Shown one piece after another: positions 24,858-37,711 of a stretch of 64,000 nucleotides of DNA (positions are counted from its first letter, which is position 1; each line of letters starts with the position of its first letter). The position numbers and the translations under genes are program-made. Source of the DNA: Lasiosphaeris hirsuta (Eukaryota > Ascomycota > Sordariomycetes > Sordariales > Lasiosphaeriaceae); contig JAUKUA010000003.1 in the NCBI GenBank assembly GCA_030549175.1, positions 1,178,001-1,242,000 of the forward strand, written 5' to 3'. The notes beneath the pieces are model-generated. The model did not search any database. It worked only from the letters and a program-made list of their open reading frames with translations, and was not told the origin of the DNA.

Positions 24858-26389
24858 AAAGTAGACGTATGTAAGTTTATCGCTTAAGTCTACTTTAACG
24901 TTAATTTAAAGATAGGACTTTTTTAGGTATTAAAAGCTTATAGAATAAAGTAGTAAGTTTACTTTAATAACCTATTTTTCTTTGAGAATAACGTAAACGC
25001 ATTTATTACTCGAGTTATTACTACTTTAGTTCTTTATCAAATAACTTTCTTAGGTTATAATAATTCTTTTATCTTCTTTTTCCATATCCTTTATAGATAC
25101 TTATTTAAAACGAACCTTCTTTATACCATTCTTACTTATTCTTACGGTTCTATTATTCTCTAACCCCTTAAAACTTTCTAACTCTTCTCTTAAATAGATA
25201 AGTTATCTCGGAGTCATAGGTTTTATAAGGGACCTTTACTCTCTAAAGATTACGAGCTGTATAGAAGGTATAAGAGACATAGGCTTTTTTAAAAACCTAG
25301 GTTCTTAATATATAATTAAACCTTCTTTTAGTTTCTACAGTTATTTAATATACTTTGTCTAGATATGTTACTATAGATTATTTCTATAGTCGAATATTTC
25401 TGTACAACTTGAATATTTATACTTTTTCTTATTAAGTATCTTACGCCGGGTAAGGTTATCTAGTATTATGGAGGAATGAAGGAAAGCTGAATAAAAAAGA
25501 GATATTATAACGTTAAAAAAGTAGTAATATCTTTTTTCAATTCTTTTTTATTAATAAAATAATATCTCTTAGCCTTAAGTTACTTATATTATTACTAGGT
25601 ATTAGTACTTTCTCTATAAATAAACTTATTATTAATATAGGTAAAAGTACCGTTGTTATAAGGTTAGTGCTAGTTATAGTATTGTTACCTTTAGAATACT
25701 TAGTCTAGTTAGAAACCTCTAGATACTTAGTTATTAAATCTTTAGTATAAGTATATATTATAGTTATGTTTAGTTATGTTATTAAAGTATAAACGTCCTT
25801 ACTATCTACTTTTTTAGTTACTGGAGGATAACCCTCTGTTATTAAAGTATTCATAATTACTATTATTACCTTATTAAGTAACTTATCTTTCTTAATCGTT
25901 AACTTAACCTCGTCTTCTATCTTTACTAGCCTAGTTAATATTATTGTTACCATAGGTTATAATATGGTTATCATATAATATCGTCTTAGTTACTTTTATA
26001 ACTATTTCTTTAATAACTAATTTGTTATAAGATATTAATATCTTTTCTTTGATCTTATTAAGATAATTATAAAGTATATCTTTAACGGTTAGTTAAATAT
26101 AAAGTTGATATAATTTCTCATATAGGTTATTATATAGCCTAGTAAGTAATTAAAAATCCTCCTTATCTCCTTATACTCTTATATATTTAAAACAATCTAT
26201 CACGTATATATAAACTGACTTATTAGTAATGTTATCTTCAACCTTAAACTTACTTATAAGTTAACTAAACTATCGTTCTATATCTATTAACTTTAATTTA
26301 AACTGTTAAAAGATAATTATAACCTAGTTAAAAATACTTAGTCTTATATACTCCTTATCCTTAGTTAACAATTAAAGCTTATATTATTA
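24858..26389. other. Strongly AT-rich, RIPped sequence
   Basis: No intact gene. On the minus strand around 25.05-25.25 kb, short coherent stretches (KRRVRKF, NRKNK) appear between stops, so this was probably coding and part of the same unidentified element as 26390-27345. The rest is too mutated to read. Confidence 0.4.
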
Positions 26390-27345
26390 AAAGGCTAATT
26401 TCCTAAATAATAAAAATAGTTCTTTATAAAAAGTATTATATCTATCTAGATCTAGGGCCGTTTCCTTAACATACGTAGTCCAAAGATAAACATTATAGTA
26501 ATTAAATTACTTACTATCGTAGAATAGTTAGGCCTTACCGTCTTTCTCTAATAGTACGTCTAGCCAGAGGAGACCGATATAATAGATCTACCAATTAAAG
26601 CCTCTCATCACTAACGGAACACTCACTTAAGCCACGGGGCCGGTCGCTGGCATACTAGTCCTTATAAGAGTAATCATAAGATATGTCTATATGACCTATA
26701 TTATCTACGTAAGCTACTTCTTGATTATTAATTACCTCGGAGATAGAAATGGAGGTGGACTAAGGGATTACTCGTCAGTACGATCCTTAAGCGGATTCAG
26801 GTCCTACCCTAGCATATAGTCTTCCGCCATTTCGCTTAACGTTACAGGCGAGAATCCTTCATCTTACAATGTAGTATCGGACTTCCCTGGTATAATATCC
26901 TGTCTGGCTGCTAGTGTTGTACTACTTCGTAGTAGGATAGTTAGCGTGTCCCTAAGTGTTAGGTCTGTAGGCGGTAGCGTTGTCAGGGTTTATTAGATAC
27001 CCCTTAGTTCTGGCGTTTCTGCCGTTCTTAAGTACTCTGGTACTAGGTAGAGGCCTTCCTATACTCCTTGAAGGTAGCTGTCAACCAAAGTTTTAAAGTG
27101 CTCTTTTGAAATGTGGTTGTTAACGTTCCAGGTGTTTAGATAGCTGTTCTGAAAGGGGCTTCTTAAGTGAGTAAATGTTCCATTAGTAAGAAAAATTAGG
27201 TTTGTTAATATTACGAGTACTTACTTACGCTCCGGCTTTACGTTAGTTTACCACTTAACTCTCGGATTCTTAGAGATGTAGTCAAACATCTGTTAGGTTT
27301 CGTGGAGCTTAATAATATATATCCACTTGTCTTGTTATTTTAATA
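26390..27345 (-). pseudogene. RIPped coding remnant of unknown transposon
   Basis: Two minus-strand blocks keep a single frame with only stops that fit RIP. One runs from about 27,345 to 27,000 (LHET, MFDYISKNPRVKW, ILTNLIFLTNGTFTHLRS, WNVNNHISKEHFKTLVDSYL). The other runs from about 26,600 to 26,390 (IYYIGLLWLDVLLEKDGKA, YNVYLWTTYVKETALDL). I do not recognise a family. It is downstream, in the minus sense, of the LTR4 at 27561-27794, so it may be the body of an LTR4 retroelement. Two nearly identical 26-bp segments (27358 and 27422) lie at its start. Confidence 0.45.
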
Positions 27346-27560
27346 GCAGGTTGCTAACTTAGTTAAGAGCCTTCGTGCTGTTAACGCGTACGTTATCATT
27401 GTTGTCTTAACAGTAGGCTACTGACTCAGTTAAGAGCCTTCGTACTGTTAACGTTAACGTTGTCGTTATCTTTATTACAATATGATACAAACTGATGTTA
27501 GTTCCGGAGGCATCAAATTGACTAATGAGGTCTATTCGATTTGATAGTGGGGACACCACT

Positions 27561-27794
27561 TACTACGGTCAAAAGAACCGCTTTGGTAAGCGTTGTATTA
27601 GTAGTCTTTCACATGAACACTAATATGACATATTGTATGGTAGTATAAATAATTTGTAAAGGATGGCCCGTTGGCAATTAGTCTAGAGGGCGCGCTGCCA
27701 TTATATGGCAGCGCACCCCCTGTGCTCAATTGAGCGTAGGGACTGTGTACAACGGACTAACCTATCTAGGCTATCTACATTTTTCCACATAACA
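27561..27794 (-). repeat. LTR4, copy 2 (inverted)
   Basis: 234 bp; the reverse complement reads TGTTATGTGG...GACCGTAGTA. On its right it runs directly into LTR2 sequence (gtagatcacctcc), consistent with insertion near the start of that LTR2. Confidence 0.75.
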
Positions 27795-28257
27795 GTAGAT
27801 CACCTCCTTAACCTAGGTCTACCGTAATGGCTATAACAGTAGCTATATAAGTGGCTTAACCTATAGAACATGTACATATACTACAATCTAAATATAACTA
27901 AGATCCCTTGGCCCGTATATAGGTTGATGGGTCCTCGGCCTAGGCCGGGACCCTAGACACTACTTATAAGTTGAGCCGACCTACCACAAGAGCTTAGCTT
28001 ATAGGCTATAGTATTACCAGACCTTAGGTTTGGGACGAGTAGCTACATAATCTTAATATCGTAGTTGGGAGTTATATTAGCTAGGAGACCTACATGATGT
28101 TTTAGTAGGACTTTCAAGGACAGGCCTCCTAGTTATTACGACGGTTCTAAGTAGATAATCTAAACTCCGACGTTCTTTAGAGTCTAGCCTAGTAGTAACA
28201 GGTGGTTATAACTAAGCCTAAGGAGTCATAAAGGGAAACGTCGTCATTTGACGTAAG
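27795..28257 (+). repeat. LTR2 (copy c), left part, interrupted by element B
   Basis: Matches LTR2 from just inside its 5' end to the gtaag at 28253-28257. It continues after element B at 45751. The first about 35 bp of the LTR are missing, cut by the LTR4. Confidence 0.8.
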
Positions 28258-29585
28258 TGTCACACTGGTAGGCTCACCTAGGTCAACAGGGTCACTGACC
28301 TCCTTGACCGAGCCCTACACCAGCGGCACGAACCACACACAAGAAGCACATACCCATTGACCCACGAACATCCGTCATGGATCACGTGGATAAGGGAACC
28401 ATCACAAAGGATGGCCACAACGTGGCTCAACCTCGGGACACGATCCCACGCGTGGCTTATGGCCTATTCAGCCGACACATAGGTCCGCGGATTCTCTTAA
28501 GTACCTACGGGTTGTGATGGAATGCCTAGAACCACTCACAAGCTAGAGCAGCCGTATAACGGATCTTACCCGCGCTAGGCAACGTCATCAGACTTCAGAT
28601 TTGTCATGGACAAGCCATTCAACCTCAGTATCGTAGTCAGGGCCTGTACAGTCAGCCCAGACCCTGCAGCTGGTCTTTCGAATTATGGACCTTCCCGCTA
28701 TCGCCGGCATTCCTTTGGAAGACCTGGAACCCGACGTTCTCCGGAGTCTAGCTTCAGTGGTGACAGGTGGCCGTGACCCCCGCGTATGAGTTACGAAGGG
28801 AACCGTTACTGTGACAGCCGACATGAGATCGACCTAATAGCGCTGTAGCTAACGTAAGTACCAAGGACGTGAAGGAATACCTGTAGTAAATGGATACTAT
28901 GCCACTAAAGCTGTATAGATAAGTACTAATACCGGCCATAGACTAACGTATGATAGGCCGGCTTCACTTGGCATGTAACTACGGATTTATAAGGTGTTAG
29001 AGACGGGTGGCTAGAAAGGAGATTCGGGACCGACGGGTAGCTAGGAGGATCTTTTAGGTATTCTAGTATCCTTGTATCTTATATATAGCCTTCCATAAGT
29101 AGGACAGGTATGCTACGACGGATCCTCGAGAGAAAGAAGCTCTTCAGTTCTCTTTAGACAAACTTAAAAAGATTATTAACTAAACTTCAGTGAAGCTAAG
29201 GGATAATACAACCTTGTAAATCCTTCTATTTCTCCTGACTTGTAACTATGAAGTATTATGTCTTATCTTTTGTTAGATCATTCCATCTCCCTGAACCTCC
29301 TTCTCTCTAGTTCTCTACCACTTTATATTACGATAGTTAACTCCCTTACCGTTCTGTTCTAAAGCTCTAAATTAGACCTTGTACTTATTAGCCTTACGAA
29401 GATTAACTTCCTAAATTTATCGTATAAAAGCTCTAAACTAAACTAATAGTAATTGTCGGGGTAGTTCGTTGAACGGTTAAGTCGAGAGTTAAGAAAAGGT
29501 TAAAGCTTTATAGTTTGATTTTTCATTTAATATCTTATCTTATGGTTGTTACATCCCAGACCTTCATGGCCTAGCCTATGTCACA
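28258..29585 (+). repeat. LTR1, 5' LTR of element B
   Basis: TGTCACACTGG...TATGTCACA, 1,328 bp. A frame beginning at the 28824 ATG on the minus strand recurs in several LTR1 copies; it is part of the LTR and not considered a gene. Confidence 0.9.
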
Positions 29586-32500
29586 GATAATCTATCTTCT
29601 CAAAGAATATCCCTTTACCTGTCATTTCATTTACGATAGCCGGTAACCCTATATCATATTCGGCCGTACTCCGGGGTCGAGAAACTAAACCTAACCCCGA
29701 AACCAACCTCATAATTTAGGAACCTCCCGAGATAGAAATATAAACTATTAAAAGGTTTCTTACTCTTCTATTAAGCTCCGAAACTCTTACTAAACTACCA
29801 TAATAGTTTATTTATCTCTATAATCAAGTTACCGAAGCTTATAAGGAACTTTATTTCTTTATTAACAACATATGTAAAGACAAGGAGAGGCTCGATTTAC
29901 TTACTTCTACATTTACCGCCTTAGTTACTAACTACCAATCGATAATATAGTATATCAAGGTAAATTAATACGTTCTTAAGAGTACTCGGTAGGAATTAGA
30001 AGCTTCTTATATTACTTTCGGTATCGAAGTTAACTAGAAATTAACTTAGTTTACTACCTAAACGGCCTAACACGAAAAATCCCTTAACCTTATTATCGTA
30101 TATACCGAAGCCTTCCGTAAAGAAATTGCTAAGTAAAAACTACGACAAGTATAATAAACATAGGAATAGGAAACATAGGCCTAAGAATAAAACGCCGAGC
30201 TTGTCAGAGTTAAGAAACTCCTCCGTATCTAAAAGGAAAAATAAGCTCAATAAAATTACTATAACATAGAATTTAGCTACTAGTCTACCACGGCCTAAAG
30301 CTAGCTTAATTTTCTTATGGTACTTTAACAACCGGAAATATCATAGACTCCGAAAGACTAAGAACTATTTAAATAGCTTAAGGTCTATTCTAATAACTTT
30401 ATTAAAAAAGCTCTTATATCAAAGTTAACACGAATAAGGCCTTATGATAAGGAACAGATTATCTAGAGAGTTATAACACGTTTATAAAAAAACCCTATCT
30501 ATTAAACTCTCATGACAGTTATTATAACCGTCTAAGAAATTAACTTTTATACAGTACTTTAACTAAGATAAAGACCTCCTCTTAGACTATAACCTCTAAA
30601 GAAGGGCTACTCGGGAAATCTTAACATAAGCCCAGAGATAGGTCGATAGTATATAAAACTCCGATATTAAAATAAGAAGTAGAAACACTAGAGGAAATTT
30701 ATCTCCCCGTTATATTAAAACAAGAACATTACCTCTTTTAGATAGCGGCAATAATAATAACAACTTAGACAATAATCTCTATCATACGAGTCTACCTCCT
30801 AGTCTCCCTAGACTACTAGGAGGCCTACCTAGGCCCCCGGAACCCCTGGGACCTTAAGGTCCGAGCTCCCGGAGCCCTTTACTCCCACGTGATCCTATGG
30901 CAATCCTTCTCGATCTTATCTATACTAACTAAGACCTAATTTATAACAATACTAATATAATTCGGAACTTCCGTAGTCAAGATACCGCCGTAACTATAGT
31001 AAAACTTGAAAAATATAACAAAAAGGATAAGGATGAATTTAAGACATAGTAACACTTTATTAAGAAGTATTTTAGTGTCTATAAACAAAGTTTCCTCGAC
31101 GACAAGGCCAAAATTAGTTTCGTTAGTACTCTTACTAAAGGTACTACCCTCGAATAGTATCAGAAAAAAGGGACTTAGATCGAAAAGCTTAACCTAATAA
31201 ATCAGTGAAATAACTATACTACTGCCATAGTCGAACGTTTCCGTAACCTAGTACGAAGAGCTAAGAACTATAAGGTTATAAAAGCCCTGACTTACGATAG
31301 AGATATAAACAAATATATAATTAAATTCTAAAAACTTAATCATATCATCGATCTTAACGGTCAGGCCTTATAATCGCTAGTTACTAATACTATCTCCGAT
31401 ACTATAATAAACTTAATCTATTCACGTACGGGATACCTTCCCCTTAACGACGCCGACTTTCTTAAAGTTATCGTTACCGCTAGCTTAATTTATAAAGATA
31501 AAATGAAAAACCGTAAAATTAGTCACAAAGCTAAGTAAAGAAAAGAAAAGTCTACTTCAAATAATAAGAAACGTTTAAAAAAGAACAATTACTATAAGGA
31601 AACGAATACCTCTAGTTCTCGTCCCAGTCTAATATCTATAAAAGGAAAACTTAAGAAAGGCCTAAAGTAGAAGTAACAAGATAAGGAGAACAACCCCTTA
31701 GTATCTACCCGAACGAAGTATTAACAAACCTATAAGGAAGTTATCACCGAGATAAACTAAGCCGAAATCAACAAATACAAGGTAAGTAAGAGATACTACC
31801 GTTATAAACATTAAGGCTATAACACTCTCGAATATTATAATAGGAAAACCGAAGATAGTAAAAATATCTTTATACTACCTAGGAAAATCTCCAAAGTTAA
31901 GACTAAACATAGAAGAAATAAGAACGAAGATACCTCTCCTTAACTATTTAAGAAGGCTAAGGTCTCTATAATAATAAAAAAAGACTATCCTAAGCTTTTT
32001 TCTTATATTATTAAATTATCTGATAGTAAAGATATATCAGATTTTTAATAAATACTCCTAATCTCACGGTATCGGAAACAGTATCTCGACACGCCGTAAC
32101 CTCTACTAAGAAGCGTACCTACCATAACACGGAGAAACCCTCTCATAAGAAGGTTAAGCAAAACTACGAACCCTATCATAATACTCGTAAGATTATCCAT
32201 ATAACTATTATCTACTATAAAGCCAAGGAAATTTCTATCCAAGTACTCTTAGACCCTAATACCTCTGGTCTAGTCATAAGTAAAGACCTTGTCAAAAAAT
32301 GAAATATCTCTTATATATATAGAACGATCCCGAAACCTTTAAAAGCCTTTAATAAAACTATTAATCTTAAATTAGGTAAGGAGTATACTAAGGAAATCGT
32401 TCTACGGTACTCGGCGAAATACTTCTTCTATATAATATTTGAAATCTCTCTTCTCGATATAAAATACGATATCTTCCTACTATACTAGTAGCTACAATAA

Positions 32501-35500
32501 CACTAGCCGAACTATTTATAAGACCTTAACATATCAAAAGTAACTTTCAGTTTAAACTACTATCGCCGAAATTACACTTCTTTCGTAATCTTAGGAAGTA
32601 AAAGCTTAATCATAAATATCATAACATCCTACGTCCTAAACATTCCTAAAAGATTTAAGATCTTTACACCTTTAATATTTCTTAAAGTAGCCTAACAGCT
32701 TTCAGACCACTAACCGTAAGACTATATAATTAACATCATTAGAAACGAAAAGCTCCTATAGAGACCTCTTTTATCCTATGTCGCCCTTAGAAAAAAAAAT
32801 CCTTTATAAATAACTAGACTAAATACTTAAGAAAGGTAAGATACAGAAATTAAAGTTACCTTATTCTTTATCTATTTTCTTCGTAGATAAGGAAGTATCA
32901 TTAGAAAAGGTAGCTACTAGGGACTCAGAAAACCTCCGCCCTATAGTTAACTACTAAAAAATTAACGAACGAACTGTTAAAAACTACTACTTATTACCTC
33001 TAATCACCAAACTCTAAGATACCCTCGTTAGATCTATCATCTTTATAAAAATAGATCTAAAGTCAGGTTTTAACTTAATTTAGATGAAGGAAGGCTACGA
33101 GTAGAAAATAACGTTTCGAACCTATTATAATCTTTTTAAGTTTAACATAATGTCCTTTAGCCTTACTAATACTTTTACTACCTTCTAAGATATAATAAAC
33201 CATTTCTTTCGAGATCTTATCGATTAAGGCTTCCTATCTTATATTAATAACCTCCTTATTTATATAAGTTTTAAAAAGAAACATGACAAAATCATCGTTA
33301 AAGTCCTTAAGTAACTTCAGAAACATAACCTTACTATTAACCTTACTAAATATGTATAAGATACTAAGGAATTAAAATACCTAAGCTATATCATCAGTGT
33401 AAAAGATATCATAATGTCAAAGGATAAGATAGAATATATTCTTTCGTAAGAACAGCTAAAATTGGTAAAAGAAGTCTAATAATTTAATAGATTTACAAAC
33501 TTTTATAGGTACTATATCAAAGGCTATTTATATATCGTTAAGTTACTTACTAATTTTACGAACCTTACCTAGAAAACCTAGACGTGGAATAATTAAATAA
33601 ATGTTATGTTTAAAGCCTTAAAGAAAGCCTTTACTAAAGTCCCTATTCTAGTTTATTTCGACTCCAATAGACTACCTATTATCGAACCTAACACTTTAGA
33701 TTATACGTTAAGGGAAATAATGTTACAAAAGTAAGATAACGGTAAGATATATCTTATAGTATTTTACTTAAGAAAATTAATTCTTATAGAAATTAACTAT
33801 AAGATTTATAATAAAGAACTCCTAACGATAATTAATTACTTCTAACACTGAGATATTACCTTAAGGAAGCTAAGTACCGTATCAAAGTCTTCTTAAACTA
33901 CTATAATCTAAAATACTTTCAAACCATAAAGGTCCTTAACCGCTACTAAGCCTAATAGGCTCAGTAGCTCGCTACCTTCGACTTTATCATCAACTTCTAC
34001 CTCGGCACATAAAATGCTAAGGCTAATACTCTTTCATAACGTGAAAAGTACCTTCTTAAAGGGGGAGATAAAAACTAACTGATAACCTCGGTTTTAAATA
34101 AGGAATATTTTTCTTATTTAGAAGCCTTAACGTTTATACTTTTAAGAGCATATTTTTATAATATTCTAATATTAAAATGGAACGAGGAATTCCTCGAGTA
34201 AATTAAAGTTACTACTTTTATAAACGAAACATATTAAGAAGCTTTAGTTTCTCCTAGAAAGAACATAACTAACGAAGATAAAATCTTATTTATAAAGAAT
34301 CGTATTTAAATCTTTAATAACTAAGAACTTAAGATCCGAATCATCCATTCTAAACACGATACCAAAGTGGTAGGCCACATAGACATAGATAAGACTATTA
34401 AGCTTATTAGACGGTACATATACTAGTAAAACCTTAAGAAAGACGTTGTTAACTTTATATACTCTTGTTATAAGTACCAAAGTAATAAGCTAAGACGTTA
34501 CCTTCTTTTCAAACTATTTTATCCTATTAAGTTAAAATATTTTCCTTAGAGGCTCATTTTAATAGACTTTATAACGGACCTTCCTTTTTCTAATAGATAT
34601 AATTCTATCTAAGTTATTATCGATATCTTTATTAAAATGATATACTTTATCTTTTTAAAGAATAATATTAAAAAGATAAAAGACCTAATCTCTCTCTTTA
34701 CTTACGAATGTTAGAAATATCATAACATGTCTACTAGTATTATCTCTAATTAGGATTTACGGTTTAACGTAAGACTTTGGTACGACTTTCTTAAATATAT
34801 CGAAGTCAAACTAAAAATATCGACCTCGTTCTATCCCGAAATAGATAGTTAGACTAAATATCTTAATTAATATATCAAGGCTTACCTTAGAACCTTCGTC
34901 AATTATGAGATAAATAACTAAGACACCCTGTTACTTATAGCCGAATTTATATAAAATAACGCTAAATTAACTTTTACTAACAGCTTTCTCTTCTATACTA
35001 ACTATAGATATTATCTAGCCGCTAATAATCTACCTAACGAATCTATACATAACCCATATAACGAAATCATAATATACTAGATAATAATAGTCTATAGGAA
35101 CCTCTACGAAACCCTCAAAGAATCTTAAAAATAGATAAAAAAGTATATAGATCGGAAGCGAACGGAAGTACCCTCCTTTAAAGAAAAGTAACTAGTAATA
35201 CTCGATATATAGAACATTAAGACCAAGAGACCTTCTAAGAAACTAAATAGAAAACTACTTAGCCCATTTAAAATCTCTAAGGTAGTATCTCCTATAGCCG
35301 TAAAACTTAAACTCCCAGAATGTTAGAAAATTTATCTTACCTTTTACGTTTCTCTTATTAAGCTTTTCCGAACCGGCTCCTAATTAATCTCTGACCCTAT
35401 TTAGGTCTTAGAGTAAGTAGGAGATGTTTACCCTAAGAAATTTGTAGTAAAGGAAGTTATAAACTCCCGTACTAAGAAAAGGATAATAAAGTATCTCGTC

Positions 35501-35668
35501 AAATGGGATAGGTATCCCGAAGAAAGAGACTAGACTTAGGAACTATATAAGTACTTCTCTGATACCTAAGAACTTTAAGACTTCCATATCAAGTACCTAC
35601 GTAAGCCTAAGGATCTTAGGGTTATCAACTTAGGAACTCGAGATAAGTCTTCCTAAGAGGGGAGATAG
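29586..35668 (+). pseudogene. Dead gag-pol of element B
   Basis: Plus-strand order: gag (about 29.7-31.9 kb) ending in a damaged CCHC knuckle (31,796-31,845, YYRY...GYNTLEYY); a protease-like segment (VLLDPNTSG near 32,240); reverse transcriptase (32,790-33,420) with SYINNLLIYI at 33,238-33,267, where YIDD is expected; RNase H (33,640-33,860, YLIVFYLRKL and NYKIYNKELLTI); integrase (34,290-35,250, LIDFITDLP and a damaged ISD-R-D block); and a chromodomain (about 35,440-35,600, YLVKWDRYPEERD). Stops are dense and fit RIP. The polypurine tract GAGGGGAGATAG ends at 35668. Confidence 0.9.
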
Positions 35669-36381
35669 TATTACATTAGTAAGCTTACCTAGGTCAATAA
35701 GATTACTAACCTCCTTAACTAAGCCCTATACTAACGGTACGAACTATACATAAGAAGTATATACCTATTAACCTACGAATATCTATCATAGATCATATAG
35801 ATAAGGAAACTATCACAAAGGATAGCCACAACGTAGCTTAACCTCGGGACACGATCCCACACGTAGCTTATGGCCTATTTAGCCGACACATAGGTCCGTA
35901 GATTCTCCTAAGTACCTACGGGTTACGACGGAATGCCTAGAACCACTCACAAGCCAAAGTAGCTATATAACAGATCTTACCCGTACTAAGTAACGTTATT
36001 AGACTTTAGATTTGTTATAGACAAGCCATTTAACCTCAATATCGTAGTCAGGGCCTATATAGTTAGCCTAGACCTTACAACTAGTCTTTCGAATCATAGA
36101 CCTCTCCGTTATCACCGGCATTCCTTTAGAAGACCTAGAACCTAACGTTCTCTAGAGTCTAACTTCAGTAGTAATAAGTAGCCGCAACCCCTACGTATAA
36201 GTCACGAAAGAAACCGTTACTGTGACAGCCGACATGGGATCGACCTAACAACGTTGTGGCCAACGTAAGTACTAAGGACGTGAAGGAATATCTGTAGTAA
36301 TAGATACCATGCCGCTAGAGCTATATGGATAAGTACTAATACCGGCTATGGACTAACGTATGATAGGCCGGCTTCACTTGG
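35669..36381 (+). repeat. LTR1, 3' LTR of element B, first part
   Basis: Starts RIPped TATTACATTAG (from TGTCACACTGG) and ends in cttgg (36377-36381), the target duplicated by element E. The LTR resumes at 45132. Confidence 0.9.
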
Positions 36382-37711
36382 TGTGACACAGGCTAGCCCA
36401 CGAAGGTCTGGGGTGTGATAACCACAAGGTGAGATATCAAATGAAGAGTCAGACTGCAGAGCTTTAACCTTTTCCTAACTCTCGACTTAACCGTTCAGCG
36501 AACCACCCCGACAATTGCTGTTAGTCTAGTTCAGAGCTTTCACACGACGAACTCAGGGACTTGATCTTCGTAAGGCTTAATAAAGCTCAAGGTCCGATTC
36601 AGAGGTTTAGAACAAAACGGTAAGGGAGTTAACTGTTACAATGTAAAGTGGTGGAGAGCTAGGGAGAAGAAGGTTCAGGGAGATGGAATGATCCAACAGA
36701 GGATAAGACATAATACTTCGTAGTTACAAGTCAGGAGAAACAGAAGGGTTCACAAGGTTGTATTACCCCTCAGCTTCACTGAAGTTCAGCTGATAATCTT
36801 TCTAGGTTTGTCCAAAGAGAACTAGGGAGCTTCTTCCTCTCGAGGATCCGTCGTAGCGTACCTACCTTACTTATGGGAGGCTATGTATAAAATATAAGGA
36901 TACTAAAATACCTAAAGGATCCTCCTAGCCGCCCGTCGGTCCCGAATCTCCTTTCTAGCCGCCCGTCTCTCACGCCCTACAAATCAGCGGTTACAAGCCA
37001 AGTGAAACTAGCCCATCACACGTTGGTCCATAGCCGGTATTAGTACTTATCTATATAGCTCTAGTAGCATGGTATCCATTACTGTAGGTGTTCCTTCACG
37101 TCCTTGGTACTTACGTTAGCTACAGCGCTGTTAGGTTGATCCCCCGGTCGGCTGTCACAGTAACGGTTCCCTTCGTAACTTATACGCGGGGGTCACGGCT
37201 ACTTATCGCCACTGAAGCTAGACTCCGGAGAACGTCGGGTTCCAGGTCTTTTAAAGGAATGCCAGCGATAACGGGGAGGTCTATAATTCGAAAGACCAGC
37301 TACAGGATCTAGGCTGACTATGTAGGCCTTAACTACGATGTTAAGGTTAGATAGCTTGTTCATAACAAATCTAAAGTCTAATGATGTTACCTAGTACGGG
37401 TAAGATCCGTTATATGGCTACTTTAGCTTATAAGTAGTTCTGGGTATTCCGTCGTAACCTGTAGGTACTTAGGAGAATCCGTTAACCTATGTGCCGGCTA
37501 AATAGGCCATTAGCCACACATAGGATCATATCCCGAGGTTAAGCTACATTGTGGCTATCCTCTGTGATAGTTCCCTTATCTACGTGATCCATGGCGGATG
37601 TTCGTAGGTCAATAGGTATGTACTTCTTATATGTAGTTCGTGTTATTGGTATGAGGCTTGGTCAAGGAGGTCAGTAACCCTGTTAACCTAGGTAAGCCTA
37701 CCAGTATGACA
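36382..37711 (-). repeat. LTR1, 3' LTR of element E
   Basis: 1,330 bp, tgtgacacaggc...cagtatgaca on the plus strand. It is only moderately RIPped. The segment gataatctttct at 36792-36803 is identical in sense-strand sequence to the element's primer-binding site. Confidence 0.92.

Noticed and set aside
23477..27794. DNA transposon with 234-bp terminal inverted repeats
   Set aside because: The solo copy at 47377-47582 has a 5-bp TSD and LTR-type ends, and the inverted pair has no matching TSD outside.
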